Positions 1 to 10,399 of a DNA stretch of 64,000 nucleotides are shown one piece after another. Under the pieces are notes generated by a model. It did not search any database. It was not told the DNA's origin and worked only from the letters and a program-made list of their open reading frames with translations. Both the position numbers and the translations under genes were made by a program. The first letter of the stretch is position 1; every line of letters starts with the position of its first letter. The stretch comes from Neoscytalidium dimidiatum (taxonomy: Eukaryota; Ascomycota; Dothideomycetes; Botryosphaeriales; Botryosphaeriaceae), in contig CM074699.1 of NCBI GenBank assembly GCA_037367355.1, forward strand, positions 930,001-994,000, in the 5' to 3' direction.

Positions 1-819
1 GTCAGCAACGCTCTATGCCGGTCATCCGTCGACGCCGATCAGTCGGAGCCTAGCGTTGCCACGGGTAAGATGAAAGCTCCCATCGTTTCAACTCCCCCTC
101 AGCATATTCTCATTCGTCCTACAACGAGCCTCCAGATGTTTCAAATGCAGATTCCACTTTCCAATCGCCGATGAAAATTTTCAGCACGCCTACTGCAAAT
201 TATGACTCCCAGGCATCTAATCCGGGACAATGTCGAAAGGGCGAAGCAGGGGCAATCGCGCATGGAAAAGCGAAGAATGGCTCAAGGAACTGGGAATGCG
301 CTGCCTGTGGCCATGCCAGCTGCAGGCACCGGCGCCCGTGTCAAGCGCTGCTGCCTACCACACCGCATTGCCAGCAGGCACGCCAGCCACCCAACAAGTG
401 GAGCCTCCTCTACCAACATACATACTCGAAGAAGCCCTTGAGTTCGACTGCTGACAAGCGATATGAAAGCGAGCCATGCTATGGCGCACCCAGGATTTCT
501 CTCGTATTGTTCCGTTCCGACCTTGTAGAGTAGTCGGACATGCTATTGCAGTGTTTCTGTTGCATGCAGAGACTATGCTCTCCCACGACTTCCAGAGCGC
601 AAGGATGTCAATACAATAGTATCACTTACTCACTTCATAATACCTTAGGTTAAGCAGGCCTACGTTACACAGACCGACTTCATCGACATTTTAAGCTCCA
701 AGCTCTTTGAAAAGACGAACTACGACGCTTCGCACAGTTTTCTCAAATCAATGTGTAGTACGGGGGATCAAATGCATTTACCTTCGAACTTATCCGCCAG
801 TCGACGGGAGCTGACGTAA
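1..819 (+). other. Unresolved coding remnant or gene 3' part at left window edge
   Basis: Several overlapping open frames are present but none makes a clean gene. A frame is open from the window edge to about position 172. A second frame continues to about 450 with a tryptophan- and lysine-rich stretch (AWKSEEWLKELGM). After an AG acceptor at 656-657 a 53-codon stretch runs to a TAA at 817-819 and reads like real protein (TDFIDILSSKLFEKTNYD). The frames do not connect through good GT donors, so this is either the 3' end of a gene whose body lies outside the window or a decayed copy. I recognise no family. From 820 to 1659 I see nothing supportable. Confidence 0.2.
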
Positions 820-1659
820 ACATCGGCTCCGTTGGACCATCAACGCCTTTTCGCGGCACAGCGACTGAAGATGGCGAAGATCAGCAGAGAGGATATGACA
901 GCAGCACGGACAGAAGCACCAGGCGCGGTGAGATGTCACGGTTGCCAGAATCACTATTCTTCTCTTCTCATACACTTTGGCGGATGACATTGGCGGTGAC
1001 AACAACATGGCCTACGTTGTTGGCGGTGAAGAGGCCGATCCCGCCTGATCGCGGCGCCCCCATTCGACCCTTCCATGGGGAGCTGAAGCAGTCATCTTGA
1101 TGCAAATGCTCGAGCGCTTTCCGTATACTTACGCCCAAATGAACGATTCGTCTCCGCAAGGTTCGTTCATGTACGGTAGTATCCAGTCCGCTTTTGTGGG
1201 GGATTTACCCCCATACCTCTCATGTGTGCACGTGATAGCGCGCGACCTCTGTTCTTTTTCACCCTCATTCCCAGCCTTGTCCTTTGAAGCAGAAATCAGC
1301 CTCCTCAGTCGATCGGCTGACTGAAGGCCGTGGTTAGCCAAGCACGTCGCTGCGTTCACACGAAGTCATTGACTGCGAATTCCAGGCAGGAGTGCGACCT
1401 CTAGCTGTGCCTCCCCTTCTGTTTTGATTCCCGCCACGCGTGATCAGGCCCCAATCCAAAAGCTGCGGCGCAGCACGGCGCGTATCTACCGATCGCGCCC
1501 CTACGCTTCCGCCACGACTACTCCGACACACCAGTTGCTCATCACGTCTTGCTGAAAATCCATCTTCACTAAGCCATTCAACTGATTCATCTTCTCTGTC
1601 ACCTTTGAATTTCCCATCTCACCTTTAACGTACTCACTCTTGTAGCCTCTGTCACCAAC

Positions 1660-4309
1660 ATGGAAATGCCTGAGCGCTTTGTCGTCATCCACTCGATGGA
1701 TCCGGGTAGTCAATCTTTTAAGCTTCCCGAAAAAAACGTAACCAGCTACCACGTAAGATCTATATCTTCTCCGCAATCTAGCCACTTGCAGGGCATCAAC
1801 TCATTAATCAACGCATTAGGCACTCGAGACTTACATTCACGGATCCTTTGGCAAGCTTCCTGCCTACTACAATCTGCATGTGCACTATCGAAAGCGCTGC
1901 ACTGGCCAAAACGAGCTGGATCCCCCGTCCTTTGATAAACAAATCGAAGTCAACAATGTCGTTCCATCCACTGCAATTGAGCTCCATTTCTACGTTTGCT
2001 TCATCCAGAAGAGCCAGTTGCCGCTCCCTGATCTTCCTCGACACCCGCTCGGTAGGCTCGAAAACACTGTGATCCATCCTACAAGCGATTCTACGTCAAA
2101 TAGCACAAAGAAGGTGCACAATGAGATCGGAACGGATGGCGCAAACAAAAATGACCGACGAGTCGTCATCAATACTTTGCGGCACGTCGAGCAAAGGCTG
2201 GGAACTACCCAGGGCAGGGGCCGGTCGGCTCCGCCATCAGTGAACGTATCGAGTCAGCTGCTGTCCGGCCACCTTTCATCTCAGATTGAGAGACTCCGAG
2301 TTTCTCCACCAGGTACAGGCATGAAGCGATCCAGCGAAGAATCGAGTGCACCAGAATGCTCTAAGCGTCCTAGGCCTACGATCTCTAGAGATCAGGCCGG
2401 TGTAGCGGCAGTTCTCGTCGGATCGCCTGACGTCGAAGCAGCCCACCCTCCCCTCGGAACGTATGGAACGGTTCAACAAAGCTCAACTCTAGCTGAAGAG
2501 TCTCTTAGACAGCCTTGTAGTCCTCTACCAGGTTCCGCTGCCCGCCCTTACAGTATCTCGTCGCGGGAATCGCCCGTTACTTCACAGTCTACTTCGCCGC
2601 CCTCACCTCGGCCAAGAGCACCTGTGGATAATCACAAGGTGTGGTACGAGTTCCTTTTGTCGAAAAGAGTTCCAAGCAGAGACTGGTTTACAGTCGGGGT
2701 TCTTTACCGATCCAAAGCCCCTGAAAAGTTCGATCTGCCCGAGGAGGTCAGCGCTCTTGCTGTGGCAGCGCGCTTGGTTGGTTCTTCCACTACCAGGAGA
2801 CGAGTATTTCATTACGTCTTAGATCGCGATCCCGACGGAAATGAAGTACCTATGCCACGCATAGAGAGAATTAGCCTAAGATTCGTTGACTACTTCCCAG
2901 AGATCGCCGACCTCAAGAAAGGGAACGCTATTGTCGCATTCATGGCCAGATATTTTCGTTCGTTGCTCCACGCTGTGCCCTACGAAAGGGCTTCTATCAT
3001 TGATCTGGGAGATGATGATGATGATGATGAATACACAGCATCACAAGATGAGACATCCGTCGGAGATGCCTACCAAAGCATGGCGGAGCAGGAAAAATTC
3101 GAGGACAAGAACAGATGGACGGATGGGCCGAACATGTCAGCGAAACGCCGGAGCGACATCTTGATCGTCGCACTCCAGGTTCCTAAAGAAAGCCTGGCTC
3201 GGCTCCGGGATCAAGGAAGACTCAGAGATCCCGTCAGGTAGGCTCTCTGGACGGATCGTTAAGCATCATATTAACTCGAATGCAGTACTCGATCTGATGC
3301 AAACACAGACAATCCCGTTCGTTCCAAGTATTCAGGGGATAGCAGCGAAGTGCAGGACGTAACGCGGATGTGCTATAGGTGCCGCATCGATGGAAAGAAA
3401 TGCAAGCCTACCGGACTCAAGAACAATGTTGGCTGTGCGAGATGCATTGTACAAAGGGAATGGTGTAGTCTCATCGTATCACCAGATCAGACACGCCCAC
3501 CTATGACACAGGAAGGCAAATCCACGGTTGAAGATGTTAGAGCTGAGAGCACGGCTTTGACTCGTGAGCTCTCATCACCGGACGATGAAGATGAAGGACA
3601 GAAAGCTTCGGACCAGCCTTCTCTAAGAACCGATTATGGAAACGGCGAGAGTACTCCATGGACAGATTTTTCAGGACGAGACAGTGCAAAACATCATGTC
3701 GCTCAGTACCTTCGTGGTGATGAGCCGCTGTCGGGACTTCCTCATGGTCTTCCACACAGAACTTCAGAGAACAACATCAGGCGTGAGGCCGGTAACGATC
3801 CCGAGCAGCCGAGAAATAAGCCTCCTGAAGAGCAACTCGCTAATTGCTGGCGAAGCTTAGAAAGCGACTATAACGGCCTTGAGGGAGTCAACCTCCACAG
3901 GAATGATAGACACGTGCGCGTCAATTTTACATTCACTGACGTCATCGATGGCCGAGATCCCTTGATCCCGCTCAACTTCCAGAAGCGCGGCATCCTCCTT
4001 CGCCGGGACTGGAAGCCGTCCGAAGTCATTCACGATGTGGTAGATATTATCGACATGTACCAACTCGAGACCAAGGGCCTGGCAGCATCCGAGCGCAAGG
4101 ATTACCTTACGAACTTGGATTTTGTTGTCACAGCCAGCCCGGGACCAGGACAAAGGCCGTGGATCAAATCTTGGCAGCTTGTAGCTGCAGACACGAATCC
4201 GGACGCTAGGAGCCTCCTGATGAGATATGGTGGACAGATTTTGGACCTGAATGTGGAAATATGGAGCAAGGGTAGGCAGCGGAATATCCGGACGTTCTGG
4301 GAGACGTGA
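1660..4309 (+). CDS. Fungal Zn2Cys6 cluster protein, three exons, about 844 aa
   Basis: Model: exons 1660-1752, 1820-3237 and 3286-4309, introns of 67 and 48 nt. Intron 1 has a GTAAGA donor and TTAG acceptor and is phase 0. Intron 2 has a GTAGGC donor, a TTAAC branch point and a GCAG acceptor, and joins two long frames exactly. About 30 residues after the second junction there is CYRC-x6-C-x10-C-x2-C-x6-C, matching the Zn2Cys6 binuclear DNA-binding cluster of fungal transcription factors. The cluster lies unusually in the middle of the protein, after about 500 residues that include Ser/Pro-rich segments, a conserved-looking aromatic block (about 2640-2990) and a run of eight aspartates (3009-3032). 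A DNA-binding regulator is the likely role; targets cannot be read from sequence. The gene ends about 1.7 kb from the retrotransposon island. The start and first intron are less certain than the rest. Confidence 0.6.
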
Positions 4310-5966
4310 CGGAAAGTAGACCATGGCGGTACATGGATGTCTCGACGAGGGAAAGTCTTCGTATCCTGAATGGATCATACAGATTGTTTTCGATTGGAGG
4401 CTCATTGTAAGGAGGTTTTCCGTAATTGTGGCTAAATTGTGAATCGTAGGATGTGAAGGTACAAATTGAGGACCACGAACGTAAAAGCACATGTGTTTAT
4501 AGATTTCTCAAAGCTTTCTCATTCATAGCCAATGCTGCAGTCTCAAAAATCATTACCTCGGGCTCAGACGTGTCCAGGACGCGGACATGACATGCTGGGG
4601 TCTCAGTTCGGTGAAGAATCTGTATTTGCCGCTCACAACTAGAAATGCCTCAACAAAACTGCTAATAAATATTCAACTGAGAAAGTTGTGCTGATAAGTC
4701 GCTGGTGTTATCAAGGGAATGGTGACTTCCCGTACTTCCTGCTGTACCGGGTACACTATTGAGGCCAATCCCGGATGTCCTGCGTTCATACCGTCAAAAG
4801 GTTCTAAACCGCACTTGGAGATGCTGTATCCTCTCTGCAATATTGGCGCAGGAGCTAAACGTCTCTCCAGTATTTCAGAAACACGCGAGTCATTTTTATG
4901 TGAGGCGTCTACCATCGCTGAGATGATCAGTCTATAATAGGAATCTCGCCTTCAGTTCTCATGGGTCCTCTGCGTAGACGACGAAAAAGATCGAAGGCAC
5001 AGGCAGGGATTGTGTGACAAATGATCTAACCTTATTAAGATAATCAAGCGAAGGCCTCTCGGTACACGTGTCGGTGGGGCTCCCAAACAACAACAATTTA
5101 GCCATCAAAAGCGATTCCACCGACTGGCACTCTCATTGTGCCTGACGCGGTCAAGTCATTTGTCTTTTCTCGATACTATATATCCCGTCATCTAGCAACC
5201 GCCGGTGTTGTCCACTTCGACGCGGCGTAAACGATACGGCGTAAAGCGGTGTAACGTGATGCAGCGTGAACGTAACAATTTGCCATCTCTTAACAACTCT
5301 TCTATCCATCTGTCTTACTGCTTCGACAAGCCATATCATTACAACAAATGACAGAGATACAATGCATCCGATCGATCAAGAGCGTCTTTGTCGAGGCGCG
5401 AAAGGGCTGTGTACAGCTCAAGGAGTTCTCAGACTAAGGTTTAGAGCTGTGCTTTTACTCACTACACCACTCGAGACCACTACATTACCAATCAGACAAA
5501 TATCATCAGCAAGGGTTGCTTGGATATCTCGTCATCAAATGCCGCATCGGCGAGGAATTAAAGATACAAGCTTATGATTTACTCGCAAAGCGAATTCTTC
5601 TTCTCCGAGGAAAATCCGGAGACTGTGAAGGCTATGGTTTAGTTCTTCTGCAGTCACACTTACACGTGCACCACACAACTTGATAAAGATATTCCTTAGA
5701 AGGGAAGCTTCTCTTTTATGCCAAAATACACGCCTTAGATCGAAATAACGGCATACGCTCTATGGCGCAGATAGCTGCAAGATTAGTCTCTCGCCAGCTT
5801 CGCGAAGATATTTACCCCAGGGTCTTCGTAGAGTATACATCACGTCTTATCAGATTTGCACAAGGATATAACTCCGAGCGAAGGGTGAGTCGACGAGACG
5901 ATTATGGGGAGATCAGACGCTTCACCAGCGTGGCATTACAACCAGCGGTTACCTCGGCGAGTTTAA
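4310..5966. other. Intergenic DNA between Zn2Cys6 gene and retrotransposon island
   Basis: Only short frames of poor composition occur. The minus-strand frame at 3857-4492 is the antisense shadow of the Zn2Cys6 gene. A set of degenerate short direct repeats with the core GCGTAAACG / GCGTAAAGC lies around 5218-5275. CpA and TpG are present at ordinary frequency right up to the Copia LTR, so RIP has not spread here. Confidence 0.5.
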
Positions 5967-5971
5967 CTTGC

Positions 5972-6178
5972 TGTCAAACACTGGTATTGCAGTCGTCGTT
6001 TTATTACTATAGTACATTCCTTTCACACTTAATTCCGCCACTAATTTCGCTTACTTATTAGCGTATACTAAATATATATAATTACCCTTATTTAGTATTC
6101 TTTACTAGTATACTAATTTATTTATTCTACTTATTATTACTACTTAATATAGTATCCTATTAACTACTTAGTTTAATA
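5972..6178 (+). repeat. Left (5') LTR of the outer Copia element
   Basis: It begins TGTCAAACACTGG and ends GTTTAATA. Its outer 75 or so bases still contain intact CA and TG, while the inner part is RIP-converted; the right LTR shows the mirror image. Comparison of the two therefore gives the mutation pattern directly. Confidence 0.9.
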
Positions 6179-7709
6179 GTTATAAGCCCGGCCCGCGTAT
6201 TAATATCTTTCGAGTAATATATATAAGTTAATCTATAGTATCTAGATAACTATATATATAATAGTATTAATATATTCTACTACTACTACTATCTAGTATT
6301 TAAGTACTTAATTAAAAGTCGTACGCCTTTTTTAAATCTAAAAGTACGAAGCTCTTTAGTTATTTTATTAAAGAACGCTTTCTTTACGTATAGACTACGC
6401 TATATAAGGCTAGTTAAATACTAGTATATACGCTATAATAGTCTTATATATACTAGTTATACTATCTAGCTCTAATAAGTAAGAAGACTAGATTAATACT
6501 ATTAGAATTAAGACAAAATCTAATAAAATATTTAAATATATTAACTCTAGTAAGCCTAATAAGCTAATATAACTAGAGAAATCTATATTAATCTTAAATT
6601 TAGCTATATAAGGCTCCTTATTATTAAATCTTAACTTATAGTCGAATAATAAACTTAAAGTAGAATATAAACGAAATCTCCTACGCTATTTAAAGGCTAA
6701 AAACCGTATTTTATAGCTATCTAAGGTTATTACTAACTTAATTAGACGTTAATATTAATTAGTTCTTAAAAGAGTTAAAAATTACTATCTATAGACGCTA
6801 CTCTATACTCTTTAAAAACGGGTAGTACTACTAGAAGATAGTATTATCGAATAGCTATATATAGAATATACGAAGCTTTAGATACTATCTACTTATTAGA
6901 ATATCCTCTTATAGATTAATAAATAGAAAGAATAGATATTTTATATAAAAGTAAATAATCTTACTTTTATAACTACTAAGTATATTAGTATAGTCTTTCT
7001 AATAATACTTTAGAAGTACGATAAAATCTACGCCTTAAACTAATAAATACTATTTAAAAATAACCTCTTATTAGACTATAGTATTATTATAATATATAAA
7101 TAGTATAGAACTAAAATAGAGTTAAAAGAAAATCTATATAAGTAATCTAAATAGGCCTTCTTAGTAGAATTTAGGGGCTATTCTTCTAGGTAGAAAAAGC
7201 TAAAATACCTTTATAATAAGTATTATTAGTACTCTATATACTATTATATTAATCTATCTATTCGTCTTATAAATTAGTAACTACGTAAAGAGATAGTAGA
7301 GAAAGTTAATAATATACTTAGAAACTCTAAATTTAAGGTAAAAGTCGATATAGTACTAGTAAGAAATAAATAAATTCTTAATTAAAAGAAGCCTATAGTA
7401 TTAACTATAAAAGTTAGATTACTTATAGCTATAGTAAATATAGTACTAATAGCTTTCTTAGCTTAAAAGTAAGATTCTACTATAATATAGCTTTTATAGA
7501 TTATAGATACTAGCTTAAACGCTTATATTTACTATAAATATATAAAATAATAACTTACAAATATTCGCCTAGTAGTAAATAATAAATACGTTATTTTAGA
7601 TAGTAGACCTTAACTAATTAAAAGCTACGTAGACGTACTAGTTATAGTATAAAGAAATAGTAAAAAAGTTAAAATACTTCTTAAGAATATCTACTACGTA
7701 TCTAATATA
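6179..7709 (+). pseudogene. Copia gag and protease, RIP-degraded
   Basis: Plus-strand frames with TAA/TAG interruptions. Around 7480-7735 the reading resembles the Copia protease block (DS.. LNAYIYYKYI, then DVLVIV, then NIYYVSNILA where functional copies have a V-L-Y-V-P-G-L-x-x-N-L pattern). Cysteine codons of the upstream zinc knuckle (about 7170-7230) have become tyrosine (TGY to TAY), as RIP predicts. The frame is cut at 7710 by the target duplication of a LINE fragment and resumes at 7939. Confidence 0.7.
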
Positions 7710-7717
7710 CTAGCGAA

Positions 7718-7930
7718 AAATCTACCTCTTCTTATCTCTCTACTTACTTTCCTATTTCTTCCTAAAAAGCACCGGCCTAGCCCCTACTATTTCTAGACTC
7801 CTTCCCGAAGAAAACCCGAATAAAAACCCCGGTTAAAATATCGGACTAGATACGTTAGTAGACTAGCCGTCTTTTATAAGCTTAGCTTATATAAGAACGT
7901 TAAACGAATAAATAAATAAATAAATAAATA
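7718..7930 (+). mobile_element. 5'-truncated Tad-like LINE fragment (3' end with A-rich tail)
   Basis: This 213-bp piece matches, in inverted orientation, the 3' end of the larger LINE at 16115-16330, including the stretch with AAGCACCGGCCTAG and the terminal AATA repeats. It is bounded by an 8-bp duplication CTAGCGAA at 7710-7717 and 7931-7938. The Copia frame runs on directly after the second copy, so it is a genuine target-primed insertion and not a rearrangement. Confidence 0.82.
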
Positions 7931-7938
7931 CTAGCGAA

Positions 7939-8167
7939 TCTTATTTTAATTTAAACTATTAAGAAATTAGGCTATTTAATAAACGCTAGTAAAAGATATA
8001 TATATAAGATAGTAGATTAGTTTACCTTCTATAATATTATAGTAGAAAACGATATCTACTTTATTAAATATTACTAGAAGTTAACTTTACTAAATATAAG
8101 CTACGCTCTAGCCGCTATAACTACTAGAAAGCTTCTAATTAATTATTAGTATACGATTATAGCTTAT
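7939..8167 (+). pseudogene. Copia GAG-pre-integrase segment, RIP-degraded
   Basis: Continuation of the outer Copia polyprotein after the LINE fragment: the reading runs NLILI.TIKKLGYLINASKR, which is the pre-integrase pattern. It is cut at 8167 by gypsy B (duplication CTTAT) and resumes at 15886 with a stretch resembling the histidine/cysteine integrase region (EVITYLSKVA). Confidence 0.65.
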
Positions 8168-8384
8168 TATAAGGACTAGATATAAATAGGGAGTTTAAAG
8201 ATAGTATAAGAGGGTCTCTATTAGATAATAGACGAATTCTTAGGGAATTCGAGGGGTTAAGTGGGTTATATATGGCGGCGGTAGCGAGTCACGTAACCCG
8301 TATAGGCCGCGCTAGAACTTCGTATAGGAGCCGACGGCTCCTCGTATATAAGTAGTAGGGAGTCCTATATTTAGAGTCCTTATA
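8168..8384 (-). repeat. 3' LTR of gypsy B
   Basis: A 217-bp repeat with the same ends as the copy at 15654-15880. The two differ mainly by transitions and by a short variable segment around 8245-8280. Inner border adjoins the polypurine tract at 8385-8400. Confidence 0.88.
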
Positions 8385-8400
8385 CTACCCCCCCCTTTTA
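8385..8400 (-). promoter_or_regulatory. Polypurine tract of gypsy B
   Basis: On the minus strand this is an A-run followed by a run of eight or nine G and TAG, ending exactly at the LTR. A polypurine tract at this place primes plus-strand DNA synthesis in LTR elements and fixes the orientation of gypsy B. Gypsy A has the same arrangement (G-run plus TAG next to its 3' LTR). Confidence 0.75.
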
Positions 8401-9229
8401 GGGAGGCGTCCTCGGCTCTAGAAGGTAAAAAACTTACTAGCTCTAGGTGCTATTTGCAGCATTAAAACCTCCGTTAGAAGGGAAAAAGATATATACTAGA
8501 GGCGGTAAGAAAACCTCGGGTTAGAGAAGATAGAGTTAACACTACTAAAGATGCCCTAGAGTATCTATAACGGCCTCGTATACTTTTCGTATAGGACTCG
8601 CGTCCGTATCGCGGAGAGTTTATAGGCTGTAACTAGCTTTTTATTATAGGTAGTATAACTAATCCTTAAGCTATAGTGCCTTTTAAGTTATAAGGCGTAT
8701 CTATCTAGCGTAGTCCTCGCGCTAGCGTAGGTACGCTTCGGGGCCTTATTAGCTAGTAAGCTGGCTTTATCTTAAAGAGAATAGGGCCGCACTTATACGG
8801 ACTTACTTATTATATATATAGTATACGTAGCGGTTAGTAGGTTATAGTAGGCTATTACTAGTAGTAGCTAGCTTTCGCTAGTAGCGGCTATCTACTATCT
8901 ACGAAAGCTAATTTACTTATTATAGCTTATGCGAATAGAGGTATTAACTACGTATACGCTTCTACTAGCGGCTAAGGATCACGCGTTATAGGTCTTTCTT
9001 TATTAAGCTATCCTTCGCGTACGAGTTACGTACGTGCCTACTACGTATAGTAGCCGGTATCGGTATATTAGGAGGGTATATATATAGTTCTTCTACTCTA
9101 TATTCTCCTCTCCTCTATAATAACCGTCCTTACCTACCTTTATAGCTTTCTTAGACTTCTTTAGCTCTTTTCTTAACCTTTAACCTCTTTAATATATCTA
9201 CTTTCTCCCCTCTTAATACTTTAGTGTCG

Positions 9230-9826
9230 ATACGCCGTATCGTTACCGCTCGCGAGCTGCCTACTTATCTCGAAGCTTAGCCTAAACTCGTCGAGGTGTT
9301 TTACGAGCGCTACCTCTTTTACTAGTACGATATTAAGAAGACCGTCGAAGAATATAAGGAGGCTATTAAGGCCATTTCTTAACATAACCGAAGCTAAGTA
9401 TCGTACTCTTACTCAGCGAAGTACCCTTACTCCCTCGTAAGTTATTTACTTACTTTACCTTATATTACGTAAGAGATACGAGAAGTATACGTTTTAGTTA
9501 CTAATAGCAGCGTTTTTTAGCCTCCGTTCTAGTATCGTCGTACTTATAATATCCTAAGTACTCTACGCGCCCGCGCTCTCGATTATCGCCGGCGTAATAA
9601 AGACGACGCTAACGAGCTATTAGGCCGCGTTAGTACGTACGCTATAAAGTACCTCGCGAGCCGTAAGGCTTATAATAAACGCTTAGCTTCTATAAAGAAG
9701 TCTAAGGGCGGCGAGCTCTAATACGCCTATAATCGCCGCGCCTCTAATAATAAGAATATAGAGCGCTACTTAGTAAGAGTTCTCGTTCCGTATAGTACTC
9801 GTATGGCTTACGTAGGTATAGGCTAG
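9230..9826 (+). pseudogene. Opposite-strand accessory reading frame in gypsy B, function unknown
   Basis: A plus-strand frame, antisense to pol of gypsy B, lies between integrase and the 3' LTR. It spans about 198 codons from an ATA (a RIP-converted ATG would read ATA) to a TAG at 9824-9826. It contains only TAA/TAG interruptions, all explainable as former CAA, CAG or TGG, and no TGA. The reading is protein-like, with charged helical stretches such as ARELPTYLEA, EEYKEAIKAIS and ANELLGRVSTYAIKYLAS. It is not an antisense shadow of the polyprotein, because no pol domain is readable opposite. I recognise no family. The frame may extend to about 9948. Gypsy A has an analogous but different frame. 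Confidence 0.5.
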
Positions 9827-10399
9827 ACTAGGGGATACGGGCTTAATATTATCTAAGAATATTATGATAGATCGGGAGGAGAAGAACGCGTTTATACGGC
9901 TCTAGAATATCTTCCGAGAGCCTATAGATGCTAATCCGGCTCGCGATAAGTCGCTAGACGAGTATAAGGGCTAGCGTAAGATACGTATATACTAGTTTAG
10001 TAGGGTAGCAAAGTAGGCGGGTAGGTCTAGAGTTTAGGATTCTTTATTTTTATTCTTTTTTTTAATACTATTTAGCCTTCGAGTAGTATACGTTTTATAT
10101 ACTCTATTAATGCGAATATTATCACTTACGATTACTAATAACGGAGGCTTATAAGACTAAGTATAGGAGCTATATTTACACCGATTATAGCCGTAGCGTA
10201 CGGTGCTTTCCCGGTATTATCTACTACCGGACTCCTATAGGTTTTATAAGGCTATAAAGCCTACTTTACCTTATTCTTAGCCTCGAGTTTTTCCTCTATC
10301 CTTCTTACGGGCTAGCCCTTATATATGCCCTGCTTTACTTCGTATACGCATGCGTTTTACACCCGGAGGCCGCGTCCCGCGCGGGTATTTCTAACGGTA

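Noticed and set aside
3857..4492. Minus-strand frame of 211 codons
   Set aside because: It is antisense to the third exon of the Zn2Cys6 gene, which has a clear motif and splice-linked frame; the minus reading has no recognisable motif.
7895..7930. AATA/TTTA repeats as a microsatellite or CRISPR-like array
   Set aside because: They are LINE 3' tails: both copies end identically and one is bounded by a target duplication. There are no spacers.
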